NCBI GenBank assembly: GCA_029851415.1 | Contig: CM056742.1 | Location: 154,695,121 to 154,759,120, forward strand | Origin: Eretmocerus hayati | Lineage: Eukaryota; Arthropoda; Insecta; Hymenoptera; Aphelinidae | Direction of reading: 5' to 3' | Length of the DNA: 64,000 nt | Shown: positions 33,881 through 45,672 of the stretch, in pieces | Position numbering within the stretch: position 1 is the stretch's first letter | Layout: each line of letters starts with the position of its first letter | Notes under the pieces: model-generated | The model's database searches: none | What the model saw: the letters and a program-made list of their open reading frames with translations, nothing else | What the model was told of the DNA's origin: nothing | Program-made: the position numbers and the translations under genes

Positions 33881-36800
33881 CTGTTTTGTAAGGTTATTGA
33901 GGTCTTCTCCAAGTTTCCAGACCACTTTCAGAAAATCGTTCGGCCGAATTTTCAAATTGCTAAAACTGACTCGTCACTGTATATACGAGCACTATTCTAC
34001 GTTTCCTGAATTCAGTGAATTCTTACCCCTGGTCTCACTAGTCTTGTACGCAGTATGGATAGAAAACAGATACGATTCAACAGTTCGGGAATGGGTGAAA
34101 TCGCACATCCATTCATTGACTCTATCCTTATAATTATAGGCATAAATGAGTCAAAAAGCACCCTTGAGGCTCAGCCAAAGTTCCATCAGAAGTTTCTTCA
34201 TCATCTTAATCCAAACGCACTGATCAGACATTTAATTAATCACCTTTTTCGAAAACCAGATAGTTTTTCTAAGAATCGAATGCAATTGATTTCATATAAA
34301 TTTTCATTTAAATCAAATTAGTATGAGAAATTTTCACACGTATGTTCGTGAATCATCAATTTATTCATGATTATGAATATGTGAATTTTTCACATCACTT
34401 ATCGCTTGACGTGGCCCACTATACTTTTATATGAATTTTTCATGAGTCTTTGGAGCGTCCAAAGTTTGTTGACTTGACAATGTGAAATATACTCTCTTCG
34501 AAATAAACTTGCCACGACAGTAATAGGCTTTGCTATACAGATGAATTCACATCATCTGTCATTCCAGAGAAATCCCGACCCTCTTCAACATGTGAATTTT
34601 AAATATCCAATAGGTATATATCAGCATATCAACATTAGAATAATTTGATGCAACATGTTTACGGTTGAATAGTGTAGTCTTATCATCACGCTGTAGAAAG
34701 CATGTCTATTTCTCCAACCCGAATTAGATGGATTTATTTCAGTATCACGACGCATTCGGGTTTTGATCAAATGTGTTTTTTTTTATTTGTCATTCTCAAA
34801 CTCTATAGAGGTTATGATGCAAGATAAAATGTGTTATTGAATCTAGAGACTCATCAGAGAAGATCTCATAATCTTCATCAGCAATTATTGCACTGTATGT
34901 TTCTTGAAATATTAATAATTTATCCCAAGTAGAAGAGTGGGCAGAGAAGTAAACGGGTTTTGTTTTTTAGTACCTATGATCAATATTCTCTAATGAAAAA
35001 TACTTTGGTTACAATGTGGAGGAACCAAATGTTGGATATCTTTGACGTTTCTGAGGACCTAACGGTGCCTAACGGCAGAATTTTTGACTAAAAGCACTCT
35101 TGCGTAGCTAAAAATGCATAGTTTTGTTAAAAGCTATGCCTTTTTCAATATTTTGAGCTGGTTTTCATCAAGCTTGGAGTAATTTCCTCCTCCATAATAA
35201 TTTTTCATCGAAAACAAGTTTAGTTTTCATACTCAAAATTTCTTGACCAGGTTTTTCCGCCAAGTTAAAACATAATCAAGAACTCATAAAAGGAGGTAGT
35301 AATTTTGAGCTTATGCTTCATTTGTCAGAAAAAAATTTGGGAAGAATTTAACTGTTTCTATCGAGCGTTGAGTTAGCTGAGATCTCATGCTCAGAGAAAA
35401 GAGAGAAATCCAAGAGTATGCATACAATACATTAGGAAGAATCAATTCAAAATTTACGATATTCACCTCATACGTGGTTAATTTTCTGTCTTGGCGAATC
35501 AAAAATTGTGTGATGAAAGAAATATAGCCAAAATGAAAGCTTTGGAATTTTGTGATGCCTATTTCGTAACTGATGCAGCTGCGATCAATTTTGCGAGGAA
35601 AGTTCCTAGTGTATTTACACAAATATCAATTTCGAGGAAAATACGTTAGAAATGTAGACACTCAAAATTCTTCTTATTACTCTCACACCAATATATATGC
35701 TGGTAATATAAGGTGTTAACACATGCGAGTTTGATGGTAAATAATCTGCGGGAGATCGTTATTCTAACAGTCAAAGCCAGACGAAGAACCAGAAAACTAC
35801 TCTCTTCCATTCATTTATATTTCCGTGTACAATATAGCAGTAGACAAGGTATTTCAAACGACTCTCATGTATACGTATTACGATCATTGATCAAAACTCG
35901 AGAAAAATCCATCAAATTCTTTTTACAAGTTTATGCTACCCACGAGTACATGCATCCCTCAATATACATACAATTTTCGTTATTGTCTGTCTTACAATGT
36001 GCCCTACATTCCTCGGCCGAAGTTACTGATTTGTGGACAACATCTATAACGTCTGATAAATTTTCAACATCTTTTATCTCAATAATTTTCTTGGAGTGTG
36101 TTAGAATTTCATGCGAAATAATCCCCTGATCTGAAAAAAAATTTTTATTGATAATTCTATATTCACAGAATAGCTCTTCACGTTTGTATGTGCCTAAATC
36201 TATATCAATATTGAAAGACGAAGAATACGTTCATGCCTTCACACACAAACATATTGACGAGCGACTCGCATTAAAATTTAATAACAACAACGAATTATGG
36301 AAATTATCTTACTTGGAAAACATTGCAACCATCTCGGCGTTGTAGTTCTCATTTTCAAATCTATCTGATGCCAAATTACATTTTATTGTGGTTTGGTATG
36401 ATTGTCCAGCGATATCATAAAAAAATTTCGAGCTTTTGTATCGTGTACAAGTAACAGTTCTTGATCCATGGAAGAAAATTATATCGTATGGTGATTAATT
36501 AGGGCGTAAAAAGTATAAATACAGTGCAGGATGACGATCCGCAATTTTCATGATCATCTAGAATATTTCATACAACTTATTTACACAAACCGAACGTCAC
36601 TTGTCCTAGTACATCTTTCATCAAATAGGATTGAACCGTCATTGTAAAAATCAATCACGAATAAATGAAAATCTCAAATGCTAACACGAAAACTTCAATA
36701 AAATTTTAGAAATTCTTGCAAATTCTTTTTATTGAATCATAATTCTTATGAACTCCTGTAAAAACTGTCTCGATAAAGGTCAAATGGACGAATATAGAAA

Positions 36801-36962
36801 ATGTGAGCTCATACACCGCACTCATCTGATATTTTTCTAACATTATTAACTTATTTGGTGGAGTAAGATCATTGCGCATCTGATGAAAAAATTATATGAC
36901 TCCAAACCACTTTATGAGATGTTTGGCATTTTTTCACAGTCTTGCAGTCATTTGAATCAAAA
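33881..36962. other. Intergenic DNA, no gene recognised
   Basis: AT-rich unique sequence. Small palindromes such as ATGTGAATTTTTCACAT occur near 34378. Frames at 34055-34321, 35713-36129 and 36148-36345 have no recognisable features. The last part should contain the promoter or 5' untranslated exon of the following MATH-BTB gene; acceptor-like TTTTTTCACAG ends at 36939. Confidence 0.4.
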
Positions 36963-37943
36963 ATGGAAGGCAATACATCATCTTATGTGTCAACATTCCG
37001 AACCAAGAGTGATTTTAAAGAGTCTTGTTTGTATTGGACAATAGAAAATTGGGATCAGCTCACAAATGATTACACTGGATACGTCACATCTCCAACTTTT
37101 TATTTCAAAGGAACCGGTGAAACATTTCATCTCAGGATAGATTTGAACGACGATTACCCTACTTTTTACTTGGAAATGAAGAGCGATAAGGTATTGGAAC
37201 CAAATGAACAATGGTACATTGTAAGAGATGACGACAAAAAGGAATTAATTCCAGATGGTGATAAAAGATATAAACTTCCGGATCATGAAGAGATTTCTGA
37301 TTTTATTAATAATGATACGATCATTATTTGTTGTGACATAACTTATGCCGTTCTCAGTCATGTGAATCTAGAATTGGTCAATGATATCAGTACCCAAGAT
37401 AAAATTTATAAAAAAAAATTCTGCCTTGAGAATCATGGTAAACTTTATCAAAATCAAAATTTGTGCGATGTTACTTTTTTGCTGGACAATAAGGAACAAG
37501 TTAAAGCTCACTCAGCAGTACTAGGAGCTGCTAGTCCATTTTTTGTGGCGACCTTTCTTCACGATTCAAAAGGTTCTTCAGGTTCTTACGAGATTGATTT
37601 GAGTCAAGATCCAGATGCAACACCAAAAGTTTTTCGAGGATTTTTAGATTGCATTTACGGGCTCAAAAGTGTCTTCGATCATCAAAGTATTGCGATTGAA
37701 ATGTGTATATTGGCAGATAAGTATGGTGTTACAAAATTACAAGATTGTTGTGAATCATATTTGTGCGATGAAATGAACGAAGACAATATCGCTAAAATTC
37801 TCTTATTTTCTTATACATATAATTGTAACATTTTGAAAGAACGGGCTCTGAAATTTGCCAAGTTGAAGAGAGCAGTTGTGAAAAGCTCGCCTGAGTTTAA
37901 CGAAATATGTAAAAATAAGGAACTGATTTATGAACTGTTGTAA
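36963..37943 (+). CDS. MATH and BTB/POZ domain protein (SPOP/TDPOZ-like), intronless
   Basis: The single open frame has 326 residues. Residues 21-138 form a MATH domain (YWTIENWDQL, then FYLEMKSD, WYIVRDDD and VNLELV), which binds substrates. Residues 160-268 form a BTB domain (NLCDVTFLLDNKEQVKAHS, ASPFFVATFL, FRGFLDCIYG, LADKYGV), which dimerises and in this family binds cullin-3. The tail 270-326 matches the short helical C-terminal box of SPOP-like proteins. The likely role is a substrate adaptor of a CUL3 ubiquitin ligase; the substrate is unknown. The ATG at 36963 is the first in frame; in-frame sequence just upstream has only a TTG. The coding region lacks introns, as in many amplified arthropod paralogues and retrocopies, but an upstream untranslated exon is possible (acceptors end at 36939 and 36947). 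A candidate AATAAA polyadenylation signal is at 38343-38348. Confidence 0.93.
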   Translation: MEGNTSSYVSTFRTKSDFKESCLYWTIENWDQLTNDYTGYVTSPTFYFKGTGETFHLRIDLNDDYPTFYLEMKSDKVLEPNEQWYIVRDDDKKELIPDGDKRYKLPDHEEISDFINNDTIIICCDITYAVLSHVNLELVNDISTQDKIYKKKFCLENHGKLYQNQNLCDVTFLLDNKEQVKAHSAVLGAASPFFVATFLHDSKGSSGSYEIDLSQDPDATPKVFRGFLDCIYGLKSVFDHQSIAIEMCILADKYGVTKLQDCCESYLCDEMNEDNIAKILLFSYTYNCNILKERALKFAKLKRAVVKSSPEFNEICKNKELIYELL

Positions 37944-39782
37944 CTGAGCTGGTCTTTCCATGAACCCATCTATTACTCAATTTCTTCAGGCCTATAGTGA
38001 TTATTTATTCAAGTTCTAAAAATTTGCAAATTTGAATGTATTTTTTAACCCATATTTTCTAAAGCACACTTTCAATCCATTCATTTTCTTTGATGAATTT
38101 CCACACTCGTGTGACTTTGAACTCTGGGCTTCACCCCGCACTGGATGTTTTTATATCTCTGTTTCAACTTATTCTTAAGAAATGAAGTTCCAGAATATTG
38201 AGATGAGTTATATGTTATGTATATTGATTTAATCTACATTCGTCGTCATTTTATTAAGCTGATCCTAGACAGCAATACTCAAACCGTTTTTTATAATTAT
38301 TTCATAATAATCTATTACTCTGGATCTTATGATAATACTGTAAATAAAATTGAAATTTTGATACTTCCGAATTTCATCATCCTATGAATCAAAACACAAC
38401 GAGAAGCTTCCCTATTTCTCAAGCACTATCTTCATGGACATTGAAAAATCCTTTCGGAGTTTCTTTAAAAGTCTTGAAATATTTTAAACAGAAAGATTGG
38501 TTGGCGAAATTTTTGAATGAGTAATGATAAAAAACAACATTTCAACGAATAATACAGGCGAATCTCGGTATACCCGGGGGTTACATTCCGCATCTTCAGA
38601 AAAGCTACAACTCTGGTGTTCAAAAACTAATCTCAAAATTTCCACACGCATTCGTCAAAGAATAATGCTGGTTCATTATAGTAGTATTTAAAAGTTATCT
38701 CAAATAAAAAATTTGTAAAAATTATCGAATAAATCCATATCAATCACCGTATCGTGAGCTCTTTTTTAAACATCTGATTTTCAAATTTCAAGGAGAATAA
38801 GATAGGAAGGTTTGTGAGCTTACATACTTTGCAAGCTCTCACAGCCAATTCTGAGATTTACTTAAACCTCGCCATCAAATATTTCAGACAATACTGATAT
38901 ATTTGATTTTGATTCTTCCTTAGCGATTTCAGATTTTGATCGTCATCGCCACATTTCTAAAATATTCATCTCTTTTTTTAGAGGTATTATCACTCGGTGG
39001 AGACATGATGAATTTATAATCGTACATTACTGTACATTCTGTACTTACTCGACATAATAATAATAAAATTACTGAATATAGGCGCAAGAATCTAGCTCTC
39101 TATGAAAATTCGATTTCGGATTGGATAATTGAAAAAATTTGGTTCTCAATACCAACTCTCATTCGCAAATGAGTAAAGCAAAGATCGCGAATACGAAAAA
39201 CGATCGCTTGTGTCCAATTGCGATTTAAAGCAAAATTTGCGAATGATGCATCTCCGAATAATACGGAGATTCGTCTCTGCTCGATTTTCAGATCTTATTG
39301 TCAATCACACTTGAAAAAATAATGGTAAGAATACTTACTCTTGAAAAACACATCGTCATCATAAGCATGTGCCAATGAATGATCCCCTCGTATCCCCATG
39401 TATGAGATCTCAGAGGCTAATATAGGAGAGTTTTCCGAGACGCCAAACGAACGGGGGAAATTGCCACAGCTTCCCGCTTCCCCGCGTTTGCAAGCTCATT
39501 CCAGATATTGCTGCCAACTCTTCCCGATCTCTCCCTAGGGATTCCACACACCCACGCCCTACAAAACCTAGTAACTTTCCCACCCTCATGTTTCCAGTAC
39601 CGAATGTCAGCTGGAGGCGCGCGCGGGAGCCAGCGGACGTGTAGCAGAAGAAAAAAGCCAAGCTGTAAAGTAGCTGTCTTCTCGCGGCCAAAATTAGACC
39701 ACGCGGTCGGGAATTTCCATATCGAATGCGCAAAGCGGCTGATAAAGTGTTTAAATTGTTCAGACGTGATTCAGTTAACAGG
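37944..39782. other. 3' flank of MATH-BTB gene and KARS promoter region
   Basis: The first 450 bp are the likely 3' untranslated region (AATAAA at 38343). From about 39400 the sequence becomes GC-richer (for example GAGGCGCGCGCGGGAGCC near 39615), which fits a TATA-less housekeeping promoter and 5' untranslated region for the gene starting at 39783. Long antisense frames here are not supported as genes. Confidence 0.45.
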
Positions 39783-42700
39783 ATGTCCGAAGCTGCTTCG
39801 GCAACGACGACAACGACGTCGGCACCAGGTGCCGAAAAGTTGTCGAAAAAGTGAGTAGTGGACAAGAAAACTCAGCCGGATTGCCCTAACCTCCGCACTG
39901 TCTGCAGATTTAAAAAATTTAAATAGGCATGCTGGCATCGATCCGAATCGCGGTACGCGCTTCCTCGTCCAGGAGTTCGTGGTTCACGGGTTCACCCGGG
40001 GGGCCTACTGCTTCCTTACGCGATAAGCAGCTGTTATTTCGTCAGTTACACATCAACCGGGTCCTCGGATCGGCCAATACGTGCGTACTCTATCTCACCT
40101 GCATGTTATTCTTTTCTGCTCTATCCACCAATTCTCTTCTCTTCTCTTTCAATCTTCTCTTAGAAGACGCGATGCGACAATGCAATTCTCGATCGGGTTG
40201 ACGAAATGTGCAATTTTCTATTTCGGGACCCAGATGTTCGCCGGTTCATCGCTGACGCTGACCCGTTGTGATGTAAAAGCAGACGGACCTCCATACAAAC
40301 TACACATGCACGAAGCTTCGATCCGAAATGAGTTTTGCGATAAAAATTTTATCTAGTGAATGAGCTGATATTATACATTTATTGGATTTTCGATAATCAT
40401 AATGTTTTCAATCGCTGGACGTTGTATGCGGTACACTGAAGACTTCATTTGGTTCGTTTTCTCTGTGATGAGTTTTTTCCACATTCAACTTCAATTGTTT
40501 TGCAGTGAATGTTACAATCTCCTATCACAAAAGGAACCATTTTTCATTAGCTTCGTTGACAAAATGTTGGGTGTACTCCACAAGAATAATTGAGAACCAG
40601 ACTGATATTTTTATCTATGTATCCCTTGTCATTAGACCATTGTCATCAGGAGTTTTGTCTCTTGAAATGATATAATGAAATGATTGACAAATTCCAATGC
40701 CTTTTACTTGTAGTGAACTGAAGAGGCGCATGAAAGCTGAACAAAAATTGAAAGAAAAAGCAGAGAAAGATGCCAAAAAACAAGATGAAGCTGCTGAAAA
40801 ACCAGCCAAAGAGAGTGGTGCTGGTCACGCAGAATCAGGAGCTGCATCAGGAATCTCAGAAGACATTAGTCCCAATGTGAGTACTCCATTATTATTTGTG
40901 ACATTTGAGATGGTCAGGAAATTCCATAGACTAAATATTATCTTGATTCCAGGAATATCTCAAGCTGAGGAGTCAAGCCATTGAGAAGCTTAAAGCAAGT
41001 GGAGACCATCCCTACCCTCACAAATTTCATGTCTCCATATCCCTTCAAGATTTCATTGAAAAATATAGCAATCAAATTAAAGATGGAGAGTCTATGGAAA
41101 AAGAAATTTGCAGTGTTGCTGGTCGCGTACATTCTATAAGACGGTCAGGAGCCAAGTTGATATTCTTTGATCTCAGAGGTGAAGGTGTTAAAATTCAAGT
41201 GATGGCTAATGCCAAAGTATATGAGAGCGAAGAAAAGTTTCACATAGATATGGACAAGATAGGGAGAGGAGATATCATGGGTGTTGTTGGTTATCCTTGC
41301 AAAAGTAAGAAAGGAGAATTCTCAATTATGCCCAAATCAATTCAACTCCTGAGCCCTTGCCTGCACATGCTTCCTCATCTTCACTTTGGATTGAAAGATA
41401 AGGTGAGGCTATCAAATCTCCAGAATAGTACTGAATGAAAAAATATTTGCATATGTAAACGTGATTCCCTTCTGTATTAGGAAACAAGATTTAGACAACG
41501 CTATCTCGATTTAATAATCAATGAGAAAATTAGACAAAAATTCTATACACGATCTAGAATAATTTCTTACTTGAGAAAGTTCCTCGATGATTTGGGCTTC
41601 TTAGAAATAGAAACGCCCATGATGAATATGATTCCTGGAGGAGCTACTGCCAAGCCGTTTGTGACTCATCATAATGACTTGAATATGGATCTGTACATGA
41701 GAATTGCTCCAGAACTCTATCACAAGGTAATCGCACCATTCAATTATTTATTTATAGTAAACTAATGAGTATTTTGAAATAGAAAGTAGTTGCGTGAGAC
41801 CTTGTATCATAAATAACATTATTTTGTAGATGCTTGTTGTTGGTGGTATTGATCGAGTGTACGAAATCGGACGGCAATTCAGAAATGAGGGCATAGATAT
41901 GACTCACAACCCTGAGTTTACGACTTGTGAATTTTATATGGCATACGCGGATTACAATGACTTGATGACTATCACTGAGACATTGGTATCTGGTATGGTT
42001 AAATATATTCATGGTTCCTACAAAGTCAAATATCACCCAGAGGGTGAGGAAGGTGAAGAAGTAGAGATAGATTTCTCCCCACCATTCAAGCGAGTTTCGA
42101 TGGTGAAAAATCTGGAGGAAGTTCTCAAAGTGAAATTCCCGAAAACTACAGAATTTTACAGCCCAGAAACGAATAAGTTCTTGGATCAACTTTGTGTCAA
42201 ACACGAAGTTGAATGTCCAGCACCCAGAACTACAGCAAGACTGTTAGACAAAGTGAGTTTTTTTGATGCTCTCTCTTATTTTGCCTTTTAAAGATACTTT
42301 TACACAAAAAAACTTCTCGAGACGTTGGTTTGCTAATGCTATATCTTGCTCTAAGTTTGAACATTCTTGGTTGTTCTAGCTTGTTGGAGAATTTATTGAA
42401 GAAAAATGCATTAATCCAACGTTCATCATGGACCATCCTCAAATCATGTCTCCCTTGGCCAAATGGCATCGTTCAGAGCCTGGTTTGACGGAACGGTTCG
42501 AACTCTTTGTTATGAAGAAAGAAATTTGCAATGCTTACACAGAATTGAATGATCCTTTTGTTCAAAGAGAAAGGTATAACTAGTTATTAATAAACATTTG
42601 TTCCCATGAGGATTCAGAATACTTCATAAAATGAAATTACAGATTTGAACAGCAAGCCAAGGATAAAGCGGCTGGAGATGACGAAGCTCAGTTGGTTGAT

Positions 42701-43000
42701 GAAAACTTCTGCACAGCTTTGGAATATGGGCTACCTCCAACTGCAGGTTGGGGGATCGGAATCGATCGTTTAACGATGTTCCTCACAGACTCTAACAATA
42801 TTAAGGTACGAATTTCTCAATTTTCTTTGTCTTTTGTACCAATGGCTCATTTCTGTTGCTCGCAAAGTTATTTGGTAAACAAATTACTCTTGTTATTGTA
42901 GGAGGTCCTGTTCTTCCCTGCTATGAAACCAGAGGTTTCAAATCCAAACAAGGAAGGAACTGAGGAAAACCCTTCATCTAGCAATCAAGTTGGGAAGTGA
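39783..43000 (+). CDS. KARS: Lysine--tRNA ligase (cytosolic form), 8 coding exons
   Basis: Charges tRNA-Lys with lysine; a class II synthetase. Exons: 39783-39850, 40714-40876, 40953-41402, 41481-41726, 41830-42252, 42380-42573, 42643-42805 and 42902-43000. All introns are GT-AG and all phases fit, giving 601 residues, close to animal KARS (about 600). The N-terminal extension is lysine-rich and helical ([19 protein letters not shown]), a tRNA-binding tail of metazoan enzymes. The OB-fold anticodon-binding domain is about 128-225 ([12 protein letters not shown]). The catalytic core follows: motif 1 region in exon 4 ([18 protein letters not shown]), motif 2 about 322-342 ([17 protein letters not shown]) and motif 3 about 549-558 ([10 protein letters not shown]). 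The 601-residue form has no mitochondrial presequence; a cassette exon (39908-40080) can provide one. It is convergent with OTUD6B, 401 bp apart stop to stop. Confidence 0.96.
39908..40080 (+). CDS. KARS: Cassette exon for mitochondrial lysyl-tRNA synthetase isoform
   Basis: The exon is preceded by a strong acceptor (CTCCGCACTGTCTGCAG, ending 39907) and followed by GTGCGT at 40081. If included after exon 1, the cytosolic frame would stop within seven codons (TAG), and the ATG at 39929 opens a frame of 50 codons plus two bases. That is exactly the phase needed to join exon 2 at 40714. The peptide [19 protein letters not shown] is rich in arginine and serine and free of acidic residues, as a mitochondrial presequence should be. 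Human KARS uses the same device, an alternative exon between the first and third exons that makes the mitochondrial enzyme. The 5' untranslated part is 39908-39928. The coordinates given are the whole exon; the coding part starts at 39929. Confidence 0.75.
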
Positions 43001-43401
43001 ATAGATCTTGTTGAAGCTTTGGTGAAGATAATATATATTGTTCTATATAGAATGATTGAAGAATTAGAAAAGGTAAAGAATTCAAAACAATCGTGATTAT
43101 CTATCTGCATCAAAGCGCGGTGGCGCTTTGTGGAACTGAGCACACATTCATGTATAAATTATTTTTCAATAATGTACATTAATTAAAACGATTAAGCTTT
43201 TATAACATCAACAGATTTGTCCTATCATTCTTAGTACGAGAAGATGCGCTCATAATCATATTTACAATGAACACAAAACTTACTCTAATCAACGGCATTT
43301 TGAGTGGCTAGTAGTCAATCAATTCCTAAACAATTTCGTTGAATAGGAGATCGAGAATGACGCATTTCCTGTATAAGTACATTGAAATGTTGGCAGTTTT
43401 A
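43001..43401. terminator. Shared 3' intergenic region of KARS and OTUD6B
   Basis: This 401 bp gap separates two convergent stop codons and must hold both 3' untranslated ends. Candidate signals are degenerate (for example ATTAAA near 43181 on the plus strand). Overlapping 3' ends are likely given the short distance. Confidence 0.4.
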
Positions 43402-44819
43402 TCAACTTTCCTCTGAATTAGATATTTGTTTGGTGACTGAATTGTAATGAGCTCCTAACTGGTACATATGGCGGTGATAAGTTAAAACAAGTTTTCTAGA
43501 TGATTCATATTCAGCACCTACAATGTATGGAGCACCACTAGCTTGAATTACTTCAATGGGGCATTTCAGAACACATGATAAAACCTGCAACTGTTGAAAA
43601 AATACCATTTAAACTATTAGAATCTACTAAGCATAGGGAGCTCACACAACATATCTTGAGGTGTAATTGAGAAACTCAAGAAAATTGATTAGAACAGAAC
43701 CAAGCACAGCCAAAAATACATCCAATATACGACTCACCTCTATGGCTCCTCCCCAAGCGTTTGTTTCAGAAACTTTATCACAGTATTTTTGATATTGTTC
43801 GGGTGACAGAAGATCATCTGATTCGGGATTGTCGATGAACGGCAAGAAGTTGTCAGAATTCTCCCGTAAATAGATGGCAGTTTTTTTTCTCAGATCGGAA
43901 AAACCCAATACTGGGGTGTCACCAATTAGTTTTAATTGATGGGCCACAGCATTATACAGGCTGAAACAAGTACACAAAATGAATTGAAGAAGTCATGCCT
44001 ACAATAATTCAGAGCATCAATATTCAAGGACAGCACACATTCATAACTCTGAATTTTGATCAAGTTGAGTCCCTAACTTCGAAGAGCTCATAGACAATAG
44101 TGATTCATGAAGTAATTTCTGAACTGAAATAAGACTTTGAAACCCTTTATTGACTATGAGAGTGAAGAAACAATTTTACCAGTGTCCATCACTTGGAATT
44201 TCATGCATCCTCAGATTACGCTGGATAAGTATATTGAGGATGGCTTGTGTTTCCACATTTCGTTTCCCATGGATATTGAGTGCCTCTTGCTCAATTATTC
44301 GTTGATTCCGCTCTCTCTCCGCATTCTCTTTTTTATCTCGCCGTTTTTGTGCCTTTGAAATTCTGTTAGCAGGCCTATTAACTTCATTATAACTGATTTC
44401 ATTGTCAGTCTGCTTATTGTCCAGCTCGGAATCATCTGTGTCAACTCTAGTTACTCTATCAATGCTCAACTGTGTTAGTTTCAAGTGTGCAAGCTCTTCA
44501 TCTTGCTTTTTGTCAAGGTCTGCTTCAAGTCTCACTATCTCTTCTGTTATTTCTCTCTTCTTCTTCTTATCTCCCTTCGATATCGATTTCTTCAGTGTCT
44601 GAATTTTGGCTGAAACGTATTGAAAACCGTTCAGGATTTTAAAGAACAAATGAGGTAATGAAATGTTGCAGATGATATTAAATTCAGAGGCAGAATATCG
44701 AATGGTAAACATCATCCTGTTTAGATTATTTACTCACCTTGGAGTTCTTTCCTTTCTTTCTTGTGAATAACGATCAACTCTTGTTCTTCAGAAAAAGTTT
44801 CACCATTTTCCTCAGCCAT
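43402..44819 (-). CDS. OTUD6B: OTU domain deubiquitinase, OTUD6B type
   Basis: A cysteine protease that removes ubiquitin; the vertebrate homologue is linked to translation initiation and proteasome control. Minus-strand exons: 44819-44738, 44609-44180, 43960-43738 and 43590-43402, GT-AG throughout, 307 residues (human about 293). Residues 1-150 are charged and coiled-coil-like (QELIVIHKKERKEL, KKSISKGDKKKKREITEEI). The OTU domain is about 163-300. Its catalytic loop is SDGHCLYNAV with cysteine 171, whose codon is split by the second intron (TG then C). The catalytic histidine is in LGAHYNSV (residue 293). SETNAWGG and IELQVLSCVL match the family pattern. The acceptor after TTTTTCAACAG was chosen over one 6 bp downstream because it keeps LQ, which aligns with the family LR-A-L motif. 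It is convergent with KARS and divergent from CARNMT1. Confidence 0.93.
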
Positions 44820-45672
44820 GGTCATAAATATTCACAACAGATATCTGGGAATAAGAGTAAAGTCTTCTATGTTTAATGGATGGATTGTAGAGAGATTGGT
44901 ACTTGGCAGAGATGCAGAATTGCAGAATTGCATTTCTCGTAAAATATGAAAGGTTATGAATTCAGACCACAACATAAATAATGTGCGCGCGCAACATGGC
45001 GTCTGCTTGAGTCTTTCAGAGCTTTTCGAGCTTGCGGAAAAATGATTCCAAACATATTCTAATTTGTTTCTATACTATTATGTAGAAGAAATAGTGTCTA
45101 TCTATCATTACTGGTCAAAATTTTTAATTATAATTCATGGTAAGTAAAATTTTGAACCGATTGTAAAATTGAATGCCCTTCTGCTGACGAGCTTGATCAT
45201 TTTAATGATCTGATACTTAGACTCTATCGCAACATCGCAAGCTGTATATTAGTATATTATGTTACGCGCCGAGTCGGTGGAAACATTTTTTGCGAGCTTG
45301 CGGAAAAACATGCATGATTCCAAACATATTCTAATCTATTTCTATACTATTATGTATAAGAAGAAACAGTGTTTATCTATTACATGACTATGATTTTCTT
45401 CCTCATTTCACGGTAGTTTTTACTCTAGAGAATATTGTATAATAGAATAGACCCGAATCCTGAAACTGAATCCACTCGACACTGCGGCTTTTTTCGGTTC
45501 AAAACATTTGCGAAAAAAATTCGACATTTCCCGGGGTTGCTTAAATCTTAGTGTAACCTATTATTTTTAATCCAATCATTTCGGTTTCAGAGGTTTTAAG
45601 ACACGATCATATGTGTCAATGTAAAATTCTAACCGACCAAGTAGCTGAGATTCGTGAAATACATTAATTACA
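44820..45672. other. OTUD6B promoter region with a 90 bp direct duplication
   Basis: GTGCGCGCGCAACATGGCG at about 44983 has a YY1-like core and may mark the transcription start region. Two copies of a block of about 90 bp (45028-45118 and 45291-45388) share GAGCTTGCGGAAAAA, CCAAACATATTCTAAT and TTTCTATACTATTATGTA. The spacing is about 263 bp, so this looks like a local segmental duplication. Confidence 0.5.

Noticed and set aside
39410..39865. 151-residue minus-strand frame over the KARS 5' region
   Set aside because: It is antisense to the KARS first exon and promoter; its open length comes from GC-rich sequence and no domain was seen.
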